DNA from: Isoetes taiwanensis
Taxonomy: Eukaryota > Streptophyta > Lycopodiopsida > Isoetales > Isoetaceae
Length of the DNA: 64,000 nucleotides
Assembly (NCBI GenBank): GCA_021234155.1
Contig: JAJEKV010000002.1
Location: 5,530,405-5,594,404, forward strand
Direction: 5' to 3'
Part shown: one piece after another, positions 10,672-22,160 of the stretch
Numbering within the stretch: position 1 is the first letter of the stretch
Layout of the letters: each line of letters begins with the position of its first letter
The notes under the pieces: generated by a model
Seen by the model: the letters and a program-made list of their open reading frames with translations, nothing else
Database searches by the model: none
What the model was told of the DNA's origin: nothing
Position numbers and translations under genes: made by a program

Positions 10672-11275
10672 TTGAACTCACCTAAAAACCAACAAGCTTC
10701 GTCTATCAGGTCTAATTGTGCTAGGGAAGATTATGTGCCACCTTTTGGACTTGCAAAAGTGCTGAAGGATGCATTGTTGAGTCATAAAAGAATGTTAAGG
10801 ATTGAAAGAAAAGCAGCTAGTGAGGGGCAGATGATAAGGAGAAGGAAGAGATTGTGGAAAGTACATTGGTGAGAGAGAAGAAAGCAGCTACCAAAAGGAA
10901 AAGGAAAGATGTTGAAGCTGCAAAAATTAAAAGCAAAATTATTAAGAAGACAAATAAGCCTACTGGTGTAAGGAAGTACACTTTTAGGCGGACATTAGCT
11001 GAAGATATGGAGACTACTGGCATTGGTCAGGAAACTGTTCAAGTCAATAAAGTAGTGGGAGAAGAACTAGAAAAAGTGGCACAAGTGGATGAGAAGAGGC
11101 AAATGAAAAAGGAGAAAAGGTTGAATCTGAGAAGGAAGAGACCTTTCTTGATGCTCAGAATGACATGTCACAGTGCAATTCTGATATTGACACTATAGGT
11201 ACCAAAATAAATGCAATTATGGAGGTCTTAAGAAGCAATCCAACTGTGTCTCTAAGAAGTTTGATTTAACTAATA
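10672..11275 (+). pseudogene. Lys/Glu-rich frame remnant downstream of the RING-like ORF
   Basis: Overlapping plus frames (10672-10872, 10854-11198, then a shifted frame to about 11269) encode very basic then acidic sequence, such as RKAASEGQMIRRRKR, KKAATKRKRKDVEAAKIK and EKVESEKEETFLDAQ. The pieces join only through frameshifts. Low complexity prevents any family assignment. The charged, bipartite-NLS-like runs suggest a nuclear protein. It lies between the RING-like and FCP1-like segments and could be the linker of one decayed gene. Confidence 0.4.
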
Positions 11276-11429
11276 ATGTCATAATGTTCAGGTACAGTTA
11301 TATTGGAAGACTAAAAAGTTGAACAAATGGTTGAAAATTTGAATATTGTACCTGACACGTTAATATTATCTTAAGTATTTCGGAATTCTTCTTTGTGTTT
11401 GTGTTTGTGTTTACTTTATGTTTTTTGAA

Positions 11430-12134
11430 TGATAGGTAGCACATTCCTCTTTGAAGAGGAAACTTCTTGTTTTAGATGTGAATGGTGTTCTAATGAGGAC
11501 ATACAGCAGGAATAATCTTGTACTGTTGTACATGTGGACAATAGGTTGTGGATTAGAAAAATAAGAAAGAAATCGGTTGTGTTATGACCTAAATGTTGAG
11601 AGTTTGATATAGCAATCCGGTCATCCATGAAGAATGTAAATGTGAATGAAGTTGTGGATGTGATAGCATCAGTTATCAAACACAACTTTGTGTTTGTGTG
11701 GGACCAGTCTCATTGCTTAGAGATGCCTTTCAAATGGCCAATTGGATCTAACAAACCATTGTATTCGAAACCAACGTATAGGATTTTTGAAGAATACATA
11801 CAATATGAGGGAATTGCATATTATTGGATGATAATATTCAGAAAACATTTATTTCTCCACCTTTTATATCTATTATGGTACCTGAGTTCAATTTGGATGC
11901 TCTATCTTGGAATCGCTCCTGCTAGTGATCAGAGATGTGGCACATGATGATTTCTCTCATATTCTAAAGGCACATTGTAGACCAGAGCAATACATAAAGG
12001 AGGCACTCAAAGTTATGGAAACCATGGCAGATTTTGCTTTGGGAGCGGAAACAACTGAGTTAGTGAAAGCATATTTGCAATGGTCAACTCGAATGGTTAA
12101 GGGAAACTTTTCAAAGTTCACGACAGCGGGATAG
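11430..12134 (+). pseudogene. FCP1/HAD-like phosphatase pseudogene
   Basis: Plus-strand reading gives AHSSLKRKLLVLDVNGVLM at about 11437-11497. The segment LLVLDVNG is the motif I region of plant FCP1-homology HAD proteins, where the second Asp of DxDx(T/V) is replaced by Asn. After stops, the frame at 11627-11947 contains NEVVDVIASVIKHNFVFVWD, then QSHC and KPLYSKPTYRIFEEY, which follow the order of FCP1-like proteins (SSR-x-xNVD, FxWDxSHC, KPLxFKxLxxIWE). A further piece, 11907-12134, includes YIKEALKVMETMADF. FCP1-type enzymes remove phosphate from Ser residues, for example in the RNA polymerase II tail. Several stops and frameshifts make this copy inactive. A possible 3' splice site (GATAG) precedes the motif I segment. 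Confidence 0.6.
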
Positions 12135-12499
12135 ATTTCAGAAATTGATCAAGGATTAATATGTTTACTACATGCCTTCAAACTTCAAGAAACACCTACT
12201 TATAGATTTACTTGCAGGTTTGCCACAGTTTTTATACACTTTTATATATTGATATAGTGGTAGGCAGGTATGCCGTAATTTTGATATGTAATTCAAGCAG
12301 CTAAATGCCACAATTTTGATGTGTAATTTGGGTAGTTAAATGCCACAATTTTTGTACTTTTCATCCTCAATATCAAATCAGGTTATAAGCATATTGATTT
12401 CATTTCTTTTGTTTTTGCTTTATCTAGTCAAACTATGAACAGTATTTGAGTCAATAACAAATGAACAGTATTTTACTCAGTACCAAATGCACAGTGAAT
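12135..12499. other. AT-rich spacer
   Basis: No coding signal. There is a short near-direct repeat (TGCCACAATTTTGATGTGTAATT and a variant near 12270-12350) and repeated AACAGTATTT words near 12440-12475. Confidence 0.45.
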
Positions 12500-13006
12500 T
12501 TAGGCCGAGTTTGCGAGGCTGCATATGATCTGTTGGCATGTATCTTCAGCTATAGTATAAAAGCTAGAATCCTTTTCAAAGTTAGCTAATATCACAAGGT
12601 GGCTGTACACACTAGCTACAGGCTGGTCATCCAATAGTTCAAATTTGAGGCTACCTACTTGTTTACAGTAATGTCCTGAGATAATAATAAATTCAAGTCC
12701 AAATACATTTTTCGATCCATCCACATAATCTTCAAGCAAAGTGTTCTTTGCTTTTGTGCACTTCAATGCATAAAAATCTATCCCTTCTTCATTATCTTCT
12801 TCTGCATTGACAGCAAAGTTATCTGTCACCTCTACCATAGAACTAGCTATGTCATATTCATCATCATCCTCTTCTTCATGCTCATCTTCTATATGCAAAT
12901 CCTCATTAGTAGCATCATATGTTGCCTTATGCTTCTTCAGCTTTAGTTCAGTGGTTTCCCAACGAGACTTGGTGCTACATGAGTCCCATTCAAATATTGA
13001 ACACAA
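12500..13006 (-). CDS. 168-aa acidic ORF, probably transposon-derived
   Basis: This uninterrupted minus frame begins MCSIFEWDSC, passes through a strongly acidic stretch (HEEEDDDEYD at residues about 43-52) and ends with a region containing GIDFYALKC and FIIISGHYCK. Upstream on the minus strand (13010-13160) Cys-containing sequence continues without a clean start, so the true N-terminus is probably lost. The order of an acidic linker and then a 'DFY-x-C ... G-x-YY'-like globular tail resembles the C-terminal part of uncharacterised plant transposon proteins, by impression only. I do not assign a function. Confidence 0.4.
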   Translation of the reverse strand: MCSIFEWDSCSTKSRWETTELKLKKHKATYDATNEDLHIEDEHEEEDDDEYDIASSMVEVTDNFAVNAEEDNEEGIDFYALKCTKAKNTLLEDYVDGSKNVFGLEFIIISGHYCKQVGSLKFELLDDQPVASVYSHLVILANFEKDSSFYTIAEDTCQQIICSLANSA

Positions 13007-13325
13007 TTCTCACAAAAGCATGAGAGAGGTCTATAAGCTACCTTTATAGTGCTGTCCTTATTACATGGTCTCATGCAATGTTGTGTAGTTCCTTTCAAAA
13101 CATGACAGTCAAATCTCCCAAATCTGTCTACTTTTTAGGAAACAATTTACCACAAGCACCTGCACAAGTGAAGTTGCTATAAGTGCTGCAAGTGTTGAAA
13201 CAGTTGAAAATGACCAATATAACAAATAGAAATAAAATAAAATAAAATTTTTAAATGAGAGAAATCATGTATTACATCATGGACTGGACAAGAAACAACT
13301 ACATCTATCAACAATTCTTAGTTTC

Positions 13326-14515
13326 ATGCAGGTGTCAGCAAGAATATTGACCAGGACTGCCTCTACAGGTTCAGTAGCAGGAGCTGGAGGTCAATCAGCA
13401 GCTGGGAGTGCAGGTGCTGGAGGTTCAGGAGCAGGTACAAGCACAGCTGGAGAGAAGTCTTTGCAGACCAAAACCAAAGAAGCTCAGGGCATTATAACCT
13501 GTAAGTTGAGTCCAGCTATACGTCTAAGGCTTAGGTCATTAAGTCCTAGGGAAATGTGGAAATACCTTCTTAAGCACTATGAGAAAAAAACTTCCTCTCA
13601 AATAGACGTATTGGAAACTGAATTGAGAAACTTAAAGCTAAAAGAAGACGAGGATGTGTCCGAATTCTTCAACAAATTTGATAACTTACTAGCTGACCTA
13701 GAAGGGGCTGGTGTAATAATATCTGACAGGAGTCAGGTATTACAAATATCCAGGGCTATAGGTGAGAATCAAAACCCTGGCCTTGTTTATTAGAAACTCA
13801 AACAAAAGTAGAGAAGAAGCAGAAGTTATGTTGAGAACTGAATGGGAACAGAAAAAAGTTCTAAGACAAACTGAAGAAACTCTTGAGATATTAATGATGA
13901 AAAGGAAAGATAAGATAATTTGCTATCACTGTCATGAAGCTGGACATTATAAAAGTGAATGCCCTAAAGTTAAAAAAGATTTCAACTGTTTCACATGTGG
14001 TGGTAGAGGGCATGTGGCTTCCAAATGCCCTACACCAAAGAATTTTGGCAGAGCATCAAGAGGAAGAGGTGAGTCAGGTGCTGGAAGGTCTGGAAGAGGC
14101 AGAGGCCGAAATTATGAGAGAGCCTATGTGGCACAAGAAGTACATGAGGAGATAACCAAAAACCAATTAGCAGAAGATGAAGATGAGGTAATACATGGTT
14201 TTGCAGTTATCAATGAGTGTTTGTACTAATAAAAGTAATAATTTGATAGTTGATTCTGGAGCTGAAAGATCAGTAGTTCAGACTACTGATCTTTTGAAGA
14301 ACATCTCAACTGCAAATTCAAGGAAAATCCAAGTAGGCAATAGAGCCTTACAAGATGTGCAAGGGAATAGAATAGTTTTTTTATCGTCCACTGAGACATT
14401 GCTGCAGCTCAGGGATTTGAATGGAAATATTATAAACATAGAAGATGTGCTATGTGTTCCAGCAATCATAAAAAATTTAATTTCAGTAAGTCAGCTGTGT
14501 GATTTAGGATATTGA
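13326..14515 (+). mobile_element. Ty1/copia-type gag and protease fragment, frameshifted
   Basis: Three overlapping plus frames give a retrotransposon polyprotein. 13326-13793 has a Gly/Ala/Ser-rich N-terminus, then a gag (UBN2-type) segment with SPREMWKYLLKHYEKK and SEFFNKFDNLL. 13762-14229 carries two CCHC zinc knuckles, C54-x2-C57-x4-H62-x4-C67 (CYHCHEAGHYKSEC) and C76-x2-C79-x4-H84-x4-C89 (CFTCGGRGHVASKC), followed by a Gly/Arg-rich tail. 14195-14515 holds an aspartic protease with LIVDSGAERSVV (catalytic D-S-G-A) and a downstream LISVSQLCDLGY, typical of copia. The shifts between the frames, and the absence of integrase and RT after 14515, show a dead, truncated copy. Confidence 0.85.
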
Positions 14516-16735
14516 GTCATATTTGATACAGATCAATACAAAACTGCTTACACCATACTCTACTTTGATCTCTTCGACTGGCTGAGCAAATAATCAATTT
14601 CTTCTGGAGTATTTTCCGTACAGAATCTTACAAGCTTTAATTTATGGAAGGTTTATGCTCCACGAAATCGCAATGGCAATATGGATGAGCACAATCCAGG
14701 GACACAACCATATTCTTGCTCAAGCAAATCGCCACAGCGATTCTCTTGAGCAGAAAAAAATTGTTATTTGATGCTTTTTTTCCTTCAGATTGTATTTTTT
14801 CTTAAGCATTTTCAATATTGGATAAACAAAATTGCTTTAAGATGTATAAAATAAAAATGTTATTTTATCTTTGGGTGTCTAATTTGCACGCATTTCTTGT
14901 TCTAGAAGATTGCAACGACGATCTTTCGGAGCCCATCATGTGCAATATCTACGTCAATTACAATGCCATATATTTTAAATATGCCTTAAAAATTAAATAT
15001 ATTGGTCTTCAATATATGCAAAATAATGGCGACTGCGATTTGTCCAACCTTTTTTGCTCGTGGTTGGGTCATCAACCAGGTCCTCGTAAAGGTATTTTTG
15101 CGATTTATATGGCTGCTGCAACCTATTTCAAGCTAAACGAGAAATCCAAATTTCTCGATATAATGAATTCGTGCTTTTAAGTGATAAACTGAGAGACCCA
15201 ATGTACCCTTTGGCCCTTGCACATATACCGTTTTTACGCTAATTGTATATTGATTGGCTGGAGGTATGTGTTCTCTCCTCCAATTGTGTTTATTTTGCTG
15301 TTAGAGTTGGATTTAGCTTGAAGGTTGTGGAATATCGAAAAACGACATGGACAGTGGTTTGGAGTTGTCTGTTCATTGGAATATAGGCTGCAATACTAAT
15401 GGTCTACGTAATCAAAGCGATTTAGTAAGATTTTAGATTACTGATACATATAATAAGGTCCCTTTGTCTCAATTGTATCCATGCCAAGTTTTGGGGGGTA
15501 AACGCACGTAGCTGGGGGGCATTTTCGCGAAATCCAAGCATAGCACCAGCAACCCCCTAATGATTTTTTTTTTATATATATCTTTTTTTTTAGAAGTCTG
15601 TTTGGACTGAAATTTTATATTCGAAAGCGAAACATAAATGCGTGTTAAAGAAAAATATCAAAAAAAAAATAATTTTTCTTTTCAAAATACAAAGAAAATA
15701 GTTTTTAAAGCATAGCACAAGCACCATGTGTCGCCGACATAGAGAGTGTCCCCCACCATTGTGCTTAGACCCTGGGCATAATGTTCAAACAATGGTATAT
15801 AGAGTTCATAGTCTTTGTAACTGCACATAATTCAAATTAATGATTGTAGCAAATGTGTAATGATTTTAGTGAGTAAACAATGGTCTTCAAATAATTATTT
15901 AGGCTTTGGGAAAAGAGGTACTCGTCTAGACTGGCTTGCTCAGTTTAGATATTAGGATGATAATACTGCCAAGGTATTGACTGAAGCAGATGCTAGTCTA
16001 GCGTTTGCTAGTTCAAGCTGGGTTTTTTTGGGTATGTTTATTTAGTAGTTACTTGGATAGTGAGACCTTTGTCTATCATTGCCCTAACCTGTCTGAATGG
16101 TGATGAAGGTGGATGTCTTGTTCTGTGGATGAAAGCCAAGGTTATTTTTAGGCAATGCTCTCAAATGGCTCATGTGTAGAGTAGTTATTAAATAAAATAA
16201 TTTCTTATTTGTAGGACTATGAATTCAATGCATGTACCAACATTTACAAGAGTTGTGTTCAAAATAGAAATTATGGCTGCGTACCCTTTACCTCCATCAA
16301 ATTGGCAATCATAAAATTCTCTCCAGATCCTATCTTTCAATGTAGTTTTAAATCAAATTTGACTTGCAAAGGCATTTTTGTGAATATCCCGTAAGAAGCT
16401 AAAATGTGAGAAGAAGTGGTGAAAGCATCCATGTAACTAATGTTACCTATAGTGCTTATTTGAGGCAAACAAACTCCATCATGCACTAGTAACCTTCTTC
16501 CTTTTAAGAAGATTAGAGATAGAACGTGTTCAAAACCACGACAAAGAGCTATCAAATCTATGCAACCCATAACCTTACCTAATACATTGCCGCAGCCCTA
16601 TGTTGCACAAAATTGCCTTCCATTACTTGCCTCCCCTCCACAAACGTAATCTTATAAGAAGACGAACACATATTCTTTAAGTATAAATACACATCATCGT
16701 GTGGGATATATTTAGCCTAAAGGGCTACTTCATAT
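14516..16735. other. Spacer without a recognised gene
   Basis: A plus frame at 14818-15180 (120 codons, ending NEKSKFLDIMNSCF) has no domain I recognise and AT-driven composition. Around 15480-15770 two similar phrases (GCATAGCACMAGCA at about 15538 and 15709) flank T-rich and A-rich tracts. A minus frame at 16337-16570 is unassigned. Nothing else is supported. Confidence 0.4.
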
Positions 16736-16739
16736 TGAC

Positions 16740-17223
16740 GAATGGCCTTGAATTTGCCAATCAAGGATAGGCGGCGATTCAAAAAAGTCATTGACCAAAA
16801 AACATCTACCCTCAGACAGGTATGGGATTGGTTGTGCTCCCTTTTTCAAGTTTCACTAACAAGTCAATAAGTGCTCTTGGCAATTTACCCAAGTACTTGG
16901 ATAGAGTTACAAAGCCAAGCTTTTCATCTTGCAGCAGGATGGCTGCTTTGGACTATCTAGAAAAGATGAAGACTGGTAATCTTCAAAGGTTTGCAGATAA
17001 CCATGTTCTCCAAGAAGCTTCGTACCATTGTTTTTTACTTGCCCCTCGTAAAAGGCGATTAATCTCTGAGGAGTATTTGGATGTGCTCTCTTATGCTTAG
17101 GCAGGTTGCTTCACTCAGTAATTGTCTGCTTATCGGTTGAGATTTTATTCCTATCTTTGCACTTATACTTGTATTTGACTCTTTCATTAAATAAAGTCTG
17201 ACGTCCTTCGACAAAAAAAAAAA
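16740..17223 (+). mobile_element. Probable 3' end of a retroposed sequence with poly(A)
   Basis: A plus frame (16822-17100) runs to a stop and is followed by about 110 bp with ATTAAATAAAGTC and a terminal A12 run at about 17212-17223, the layout of a retroposed 3' end. The protein (ending RKRRLISEEYLDVLSYA) was not recognised. It may be a LINE 3' end or a processed pseudogene. No target duplication was identified. Confidence 0.4.
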
Positions 17224-17225
17224 AG

Positions 17226-17340
17226 GAAACATTTACCCTTGGCATTTGATCTAGTGGTAACATAAACACACTAGTGCTAGAACAAATATGTCTCGAGTTC
17301 GAGGTCATCCAGAGTCACATTTAATGTAAGATGGTTTGGG
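17226..17340 (+). mobile_element. SINE-like unit with tRNA-type promoter boxes
   Basis: TTGATCTAGTGGTAAC near 17244 fits a Pol III A box, and TCGAGTTCGAGGTC near 17293 fits a B box, about 50 bp apart. This is the arrangement of tRNA-derived SINEs. It does not fold into a complete tRNA. The 3' end was not defined. Confidence 0.5.
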
Positions 17341-18091
17341 ACAAAATGCAATAAAGCAATGTTGATGTTATGTGTGCATCAATATTGCCCATTTGGATGT
17401 TGGCAAAGAAATTGCCTCCTCCTCCTCCGCCTCTATTTAGAGGGCAATAGACAGGGATGAAAATGTTAAATATTACTTTATATATCAAAGGTAAAATCAA
17501 ATATGCAATTGGATAAGTAGATCAATATGGACGACATGGGCTTCAAACATTCTAGATGCATCTTAGTTCAATTGAATGTTGTCAATGTGACATGACATAA
17601 AAGTTGCTTCTTCTTAGGATAAAGAGAGATTGTCAACGACCAGTTGCATGATTGTGAAACGAAATGCTTTAAAAAAGAATTAACATTATCTTAGATTTAA
17701 CAAAAATGGTAGTGACGTACTATTTGTTTCGACTGGCCATTTTAATTGGGAATGTATAGTAAGATCACAAGGTAATACTAATATATGATTTATTATATAA
17801 TATTACAACATATTTGGCATCTAGGACAATATATTGAAAAAAATGATGGCGTTGCACACAAAATATGATGTATGTAGAAAGATAAATAAATGAAGTTGGA
17901 ATTATATTACAAGTATAATTATATAGTTCACTATAAATATAATAGTACAGTCATTTATGAATCAAATGATAATGCGATATGAATATTTTCAAAATCCATG
18001 GTAATATCGTATAGGATTTTGAAGACTTTGATACAATCATAAAGGATCTAATAAGATATGCCTAAACAATGTGTTTGACTCCTAAACAAGT
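17341..18091. other. AT-rich region upstream of the aquaporin gene
   Basis: No gene. This is the presumed promoter-proximal region of the downstream NIP gene. Apart from the TATA box at 18092 I cannot name specific elements. Confidence 0.5.
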
Positions 18092-18099
18092 TATAAAAG
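18092..18099 (+). promoter_or_regulatory. TATA box of the NIP gene
   Basis: TATAAAAG lies 96 bp before the start codon. Initiation about 30 bp downstream (about 18122-18130) would leave a leader of about 60 nt. A short upstream frame at 18113-18139 (nine codons including the stop) would then fall mostly outside the transcript. The boron-linked AUGUAA element known from Arabidopsis NIP5;1 leaders is not present in the 190 bp before the start codon. Confidence 0.65.
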
Positions 18100-18187
18100 G
18101 CTACTTTCTTTGATGATTTTCCCTCAACACTCTCTTTGAGAAAGCTCAAACTTCAAAATAGATACTTCAAGCCTGAGAGAGAAGCTA

Positions 18188-19786
18188 ATGGGTGACACAC
18201 AAATAACTGTGTCAAATGATCGTAACTCTAGTTTGGATTGGAGGGGAGGTAATAAATGCTTCCCAATAGAATGCATCCCCGATCAAGAAATTGTGGTCGA
18301 TCCCATTCCAACTGGGTTATCCCCAGAACTAACACTTGGCAAAAAGGTAACAACTTTATTATTCTTCATTGGTTAGTCAAATTAAGTGTAACACCTTTGG
18401 GTCTTCCTATTGTTGTTTTTAGATGCTTTGCGAGTTTGTAGGCACATTCATCATGGTCTTTGGAGCAGCTGGCACATCAATTATGAATAAGAAATCAGAT
18501 GGGTATTTAGGTCTACATGGACTTGCCGGAGGAGCAGGATTTGTGGTCATGATTGTCATTTTTTCTACTGGGCATATATCGGGAGCCCATATCAATCCTG
18601 CTGTTACTCTTGCATTTGCAACTTTTAGGCATTTCCCTTTTTGGCAGGTAATATAGTGCTTCTACTTTTAGAGGTTGCTTCTATATACAAGTGGATATTT
18701 AAATTTTGGATATACGCATTTTTTAGGTTCCTTTATATTGGGTTTCCCAACTTACAGCATCCATATGCTCTGCCTTTCTACTAAGAGTGGTTTACACTCC
18801 TTTTGAGCATGGAGGTCCAACTACACCAGCTGGAGAATATTGGCAAGCTTTTGTATTTGAGATGATGCTCACTGCTATCATGATGTTTGTTGTCACTGCT
18901 GTCGCTACTGATACTCGAGCTGTGAGTCATCTTTAATATAAGTAATATTAAATAGCAAATGCATATGTCATTTTATTTTTGATATAAAGTTATGATCGTG
19001 GTGATGGTCTAGTGGTTAGACTTTTAAGTTGGGGTGCATATTGCACTAGGATTTAAAATCCACTGGCTACCACACGGTGACGTGGATGAATGCAGTGTGA
19101 GTCTCATTTTGTGTAGTGTATGTCCGATAATGAATAAAATAAAATAAAATAAGGTTTATATTAGTATCATATAAAGGTCAACAGGGGACAATGAAAGTAG
19201 GAGAAAAAATATGTGCCTATGCTTACTTCTCTCTATCTCTCTATGAAGAAGGTTTCTTATTGTCTCCTACATGTTCCCATTGACATTAAAATCTATTCTA
19301 TTTTTTGGCCCCACCTTCCTTCCCTCCACTCCTCTCCTTAATCCCTAGTGTGGTCTTGCGTGGCATTGAACGGCGGTGGTTGGTCTCCTCTTCTAGAAAC
19401 ATCAAAAAGATAAAGTGATTTCTTATCGCTATAAGAGATTGAGAAAATCTAACTTGCCATGTTTCTATTTTTATAGGTAGGAGAACTCGCAGGAATAGCT
19501 GTTGGTGCTACTGTTTACCTTAATAATCTCATTGCTGCGTAAGTTCCTACATTCTTTTAAGATTGACAATGCAATATGCTCTAATGAATTAATATTGTAT
19601 TTTAGACCTATAACGGGAGCATCTATGAATCCGGCCCGAACTCTAGGTCCAGCAATTGCTGCAGATAACTATAAAGGAATTTGGGTCTACTTTTTAGGTC
19701 CATTCATAGGTGCCCAACTTGGTGCAGGTGTGTACACCTTGCTTCGATTCAAGAGCCCTCGAGAACGAAGCGTTATTAAAAAATAA
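18188..19786 (+). CDS. NIP subgroup II-type aquaporin, five exons
   Basis: Exons: 18188-18346, 18423-18647, 18727-18921, 19477-19538 and 19606-19786. All introns are GT-AG, and the join is 822 nt (273 aa). It is a plasma-membrane channel of the nodulin-26-like intrinsic protein family with six membrane helices. The first NPA box is GAHINPAVTLAFA and the second GASMNPARTLGPA. By alignment to NIP5;1/NIP6;1, the selectivity-filter positions read Ala (helix 2, before GFVVMIVIFS), Ile (GELAGI), Ala (loop E, TGA) and Arg (NPAR). This A-I-A-R set is like NIP6;1, so boric acid or small-polyol transport is likely (inference). TDTRAVGELAGIAVGATV is very close to the subgroup II consensus. The start follows a TATA box at a suitable distance. 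No stop or frameshift is seen, so the gene is probably functional. A SINE-like unit sits in intron 3. Confidence 0.92.
18992..19154 (+). mobile_element. SINE-like unit inside intron 3
   Basis: GATGGTCTAGTGGTTAGA (A-box-like, about 19003-19020) and AGGATTTAAAATCC (B-box-like, about 19050-19063) are spaced as in a tRNA-derived SINE. The unit ends in repeated AAAAT (about 19136-19154). It sits in the 555-bp third intron of the aquaporin gene, in the same orientation, and does not touch the splice sites. The target duplication is unclear (ATAAAG occurs on both sides). Confidence 0.6.
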
Positions 19787-22107
19787 GATTTGATATCTAA
19801 AGCAACATTGTGAGAGATTTATATTAGTGTAATACATGGTTGTAATACTATGTTTGTAATACTACGGAAAACTACTAGCCTATGTGCAGGAGTGCACATG
19901 CATACATATTTGTTTGAATCGCAATATAAGAAGCGATATATACATTGAAATATTTTCTAGTCTATGTTGTGTGGAAATACTATTTGTTATTTCTATATAA
20001 AAAAGATTTAGTGTATATCTACTATCTAAATCGGATGGCTTAAATTTTATCATCCAATCCGAGAGTTGAGATTAAGGATTCCCCGGTTGATAACAGGACC
20101 TCTAAACAACCTCAACCAAATGCATTCTTAGACTGTCCATCCTCGACCAATTTCATTTGATTGAAGCTCTAAATTGATCGAGCTTCTGCTATGGACTATC
20201 TGGGCACCTAATAAACCTGCCTTGCAAGTTTCGAGGCAAACTATGCATTGTGAGAAATCTCATGTCTGGGCTCTACCCTATTGAAATCACTTGTCGACTG
20301 TTCCAAATGGCCTTTAGCTCTCATATGCATACAAGATGGCCTCCCAGAGACTTAAGAGATACTTCTAAAACAATTTGGAGTTGCTTTTAAAAGAATCCAA
20401 TCTGTTTCCAAAAACTACTTTTGGAATCGTCTCCAGATTATTCTTATGAAATTGATCAGTCTATTGCATGCTAGCCTTGCTTCCAGATGGATCCCAGTAT
20501 CCATTTATGAATGCCAGCGTCACCAGAAGGAACCTGTTCGAGCTCATGTGCAGCCAACCATGGCTTGTCACCTCATGCCTTGCTCAAACCATTACCTAAT
20601 AGTTATTCTATCAACGTTAATTAATAATGCCCCCAATCTTTATATTAGAAAGTTATCTCTAAGTATGTATGTCAAGTATCGAATGTAAAGGTATTTGCCA
20701 GCTTGATGGCCAAGATTACGCCACTTGAGACCAAGGAAAAAACGAAAAAAAGAAAAGAAAAAGGCATTAAACACAAACTCTGATCACACCGAATATAGGA
20801 TGGTGCTGGACCTGCTTGATGGATCTTTGAGCCCGACATTTTTCTTCTCCAATCTGTGGTGATACCTATGTCTCCTCATCCTTTTCTTTAGCTTCAGCTT
20901 ATCATTTCCAGATTTAAATAATGCATTGGTTGCAGAAATTGGGCATCTTCAAGTTTGTGCCTAAGAAGAGACATGGGAACAATTGTGTCCATTCGTACTG
21001 GTGCACATTGTCTCAGAACTAAAACAGGCAGATGAGGTGACAACACGGTATATCAATATTCCAAAATGGAAGCCGCTGAGGATGAATATCGCACTCTTTA
21101 GATTTGCCCAACTTTTGAAACTATCTAAGCATGATATGCCAATTTGATTATGCTGATCAATTGCTACATGTGCTCTTGCAAACGCCTGTAGTAATAGCAA
21201 TATCATCATGTATCTTGGAGGTTCTCGATAAGCACGCTCAATTATGTCTTACATCAACACCCTGACATGTATATATGTATAATATCAGCGCGCTTATTAC
21301 TGCTAAGGTTTTACCCTTGAAAACTCTTTAGGGCGATGGCTTTCAATTCTAGACAATAATGGGCTAGTTGTACTCTTTCTTTTTATTTGGGCCCCATAGA
21401 TCTTTGGTCACTATAGATGATAAAGCCAATTCAATTCAAGTCAATCCAATTCAATTCGATTCCTTAACACTGCCAAATGTCACAAAAAAAGGGCAAACTA
21501 AAAAATAAGAAGGCAATGTAAGCAAGCCTACTTTCATTCATGGTGTTTGTGAATGCCTGCCCATTCTAGGCAATTTGTGATATTGCTTTCAAAACTAATC
21601 TTGCAAATCCCATCAAGAACTTCTTGATACTTCTCTTTTCCAAGAAAAACCATTAGATAAAGCAAATCAATGCCCTTTATAGAAACCAATTTTAAATTCT
21701 TAATGAAGAAATTCTTCTACAATGCCATGCTCCAACCTACATGAACTGCCTAGTAATAAAACAAATATATAGAAGAACTATGCATTGATTAGTAAAATGG
21801 CTAGAGCAACTCAGCCATTTGAAAAACTTTTGTTATTGTTGCTCCTTCAATCTTGTTCGCAAATACGCACAAATAAAAGGTGCAAAGAGCCATGCCAAGT
21901 AGTCTATATTCGTCCGTTGCACATAGTTTTGCCAATGCACTCCTGAATACCAATATAGAAATTGCACTAACCCCCCAAATCTCGTTACCATATCCATTGC
22001 AAATTGCAATAGGCCTACGCAGAAGATCAAGTATCTAACTACAAAGAATAGCTGCAAAGGACGATGACAAGATATCTGCCCAAAATGAAAGTAGTTGAAA
22101 CAAACAA
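19787..22107. other. 3' flank of the aquaporin gene and spacer
   Basis: The first ~150 bp probably hold the 3'UTR (repeated TTGTAATAC words at about 19839-19863). Beyond that I see no gene. An imperfect hairpin (TCGGATGG ... CCAATCCGA) lies near 20031-20063. Short frames on both strands show no domains. Confidence 0.45.
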
Positions 22108-22160
22108 AATCCTATTAGTACATACTAGTTATGGTGCCCGGCGTTGCCGGGCCTAGTAAC
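22108..22160. repeat. GC hairpin in AT-rich sequence
   Basis: GCCCGGC-GTT-GCCGGGC at 22136-22152 is a perfect 7-bp stem with a 3-nt loop, preceded by TCCTATTAGTACATACTAG. Similar 'TGCCCGGCGTTGCCGGGC' words are common near ends of plant DNA transposons (from memory, not checked). The other end was not found. Confidence 0.45.

Noticed and set aside
18113-18139. Upstream ORF regulating the aquaporin
   Set aside because: The frame starts only 14 bp after the TATA box, so it would mostly lie upstream of the expected transcription start.
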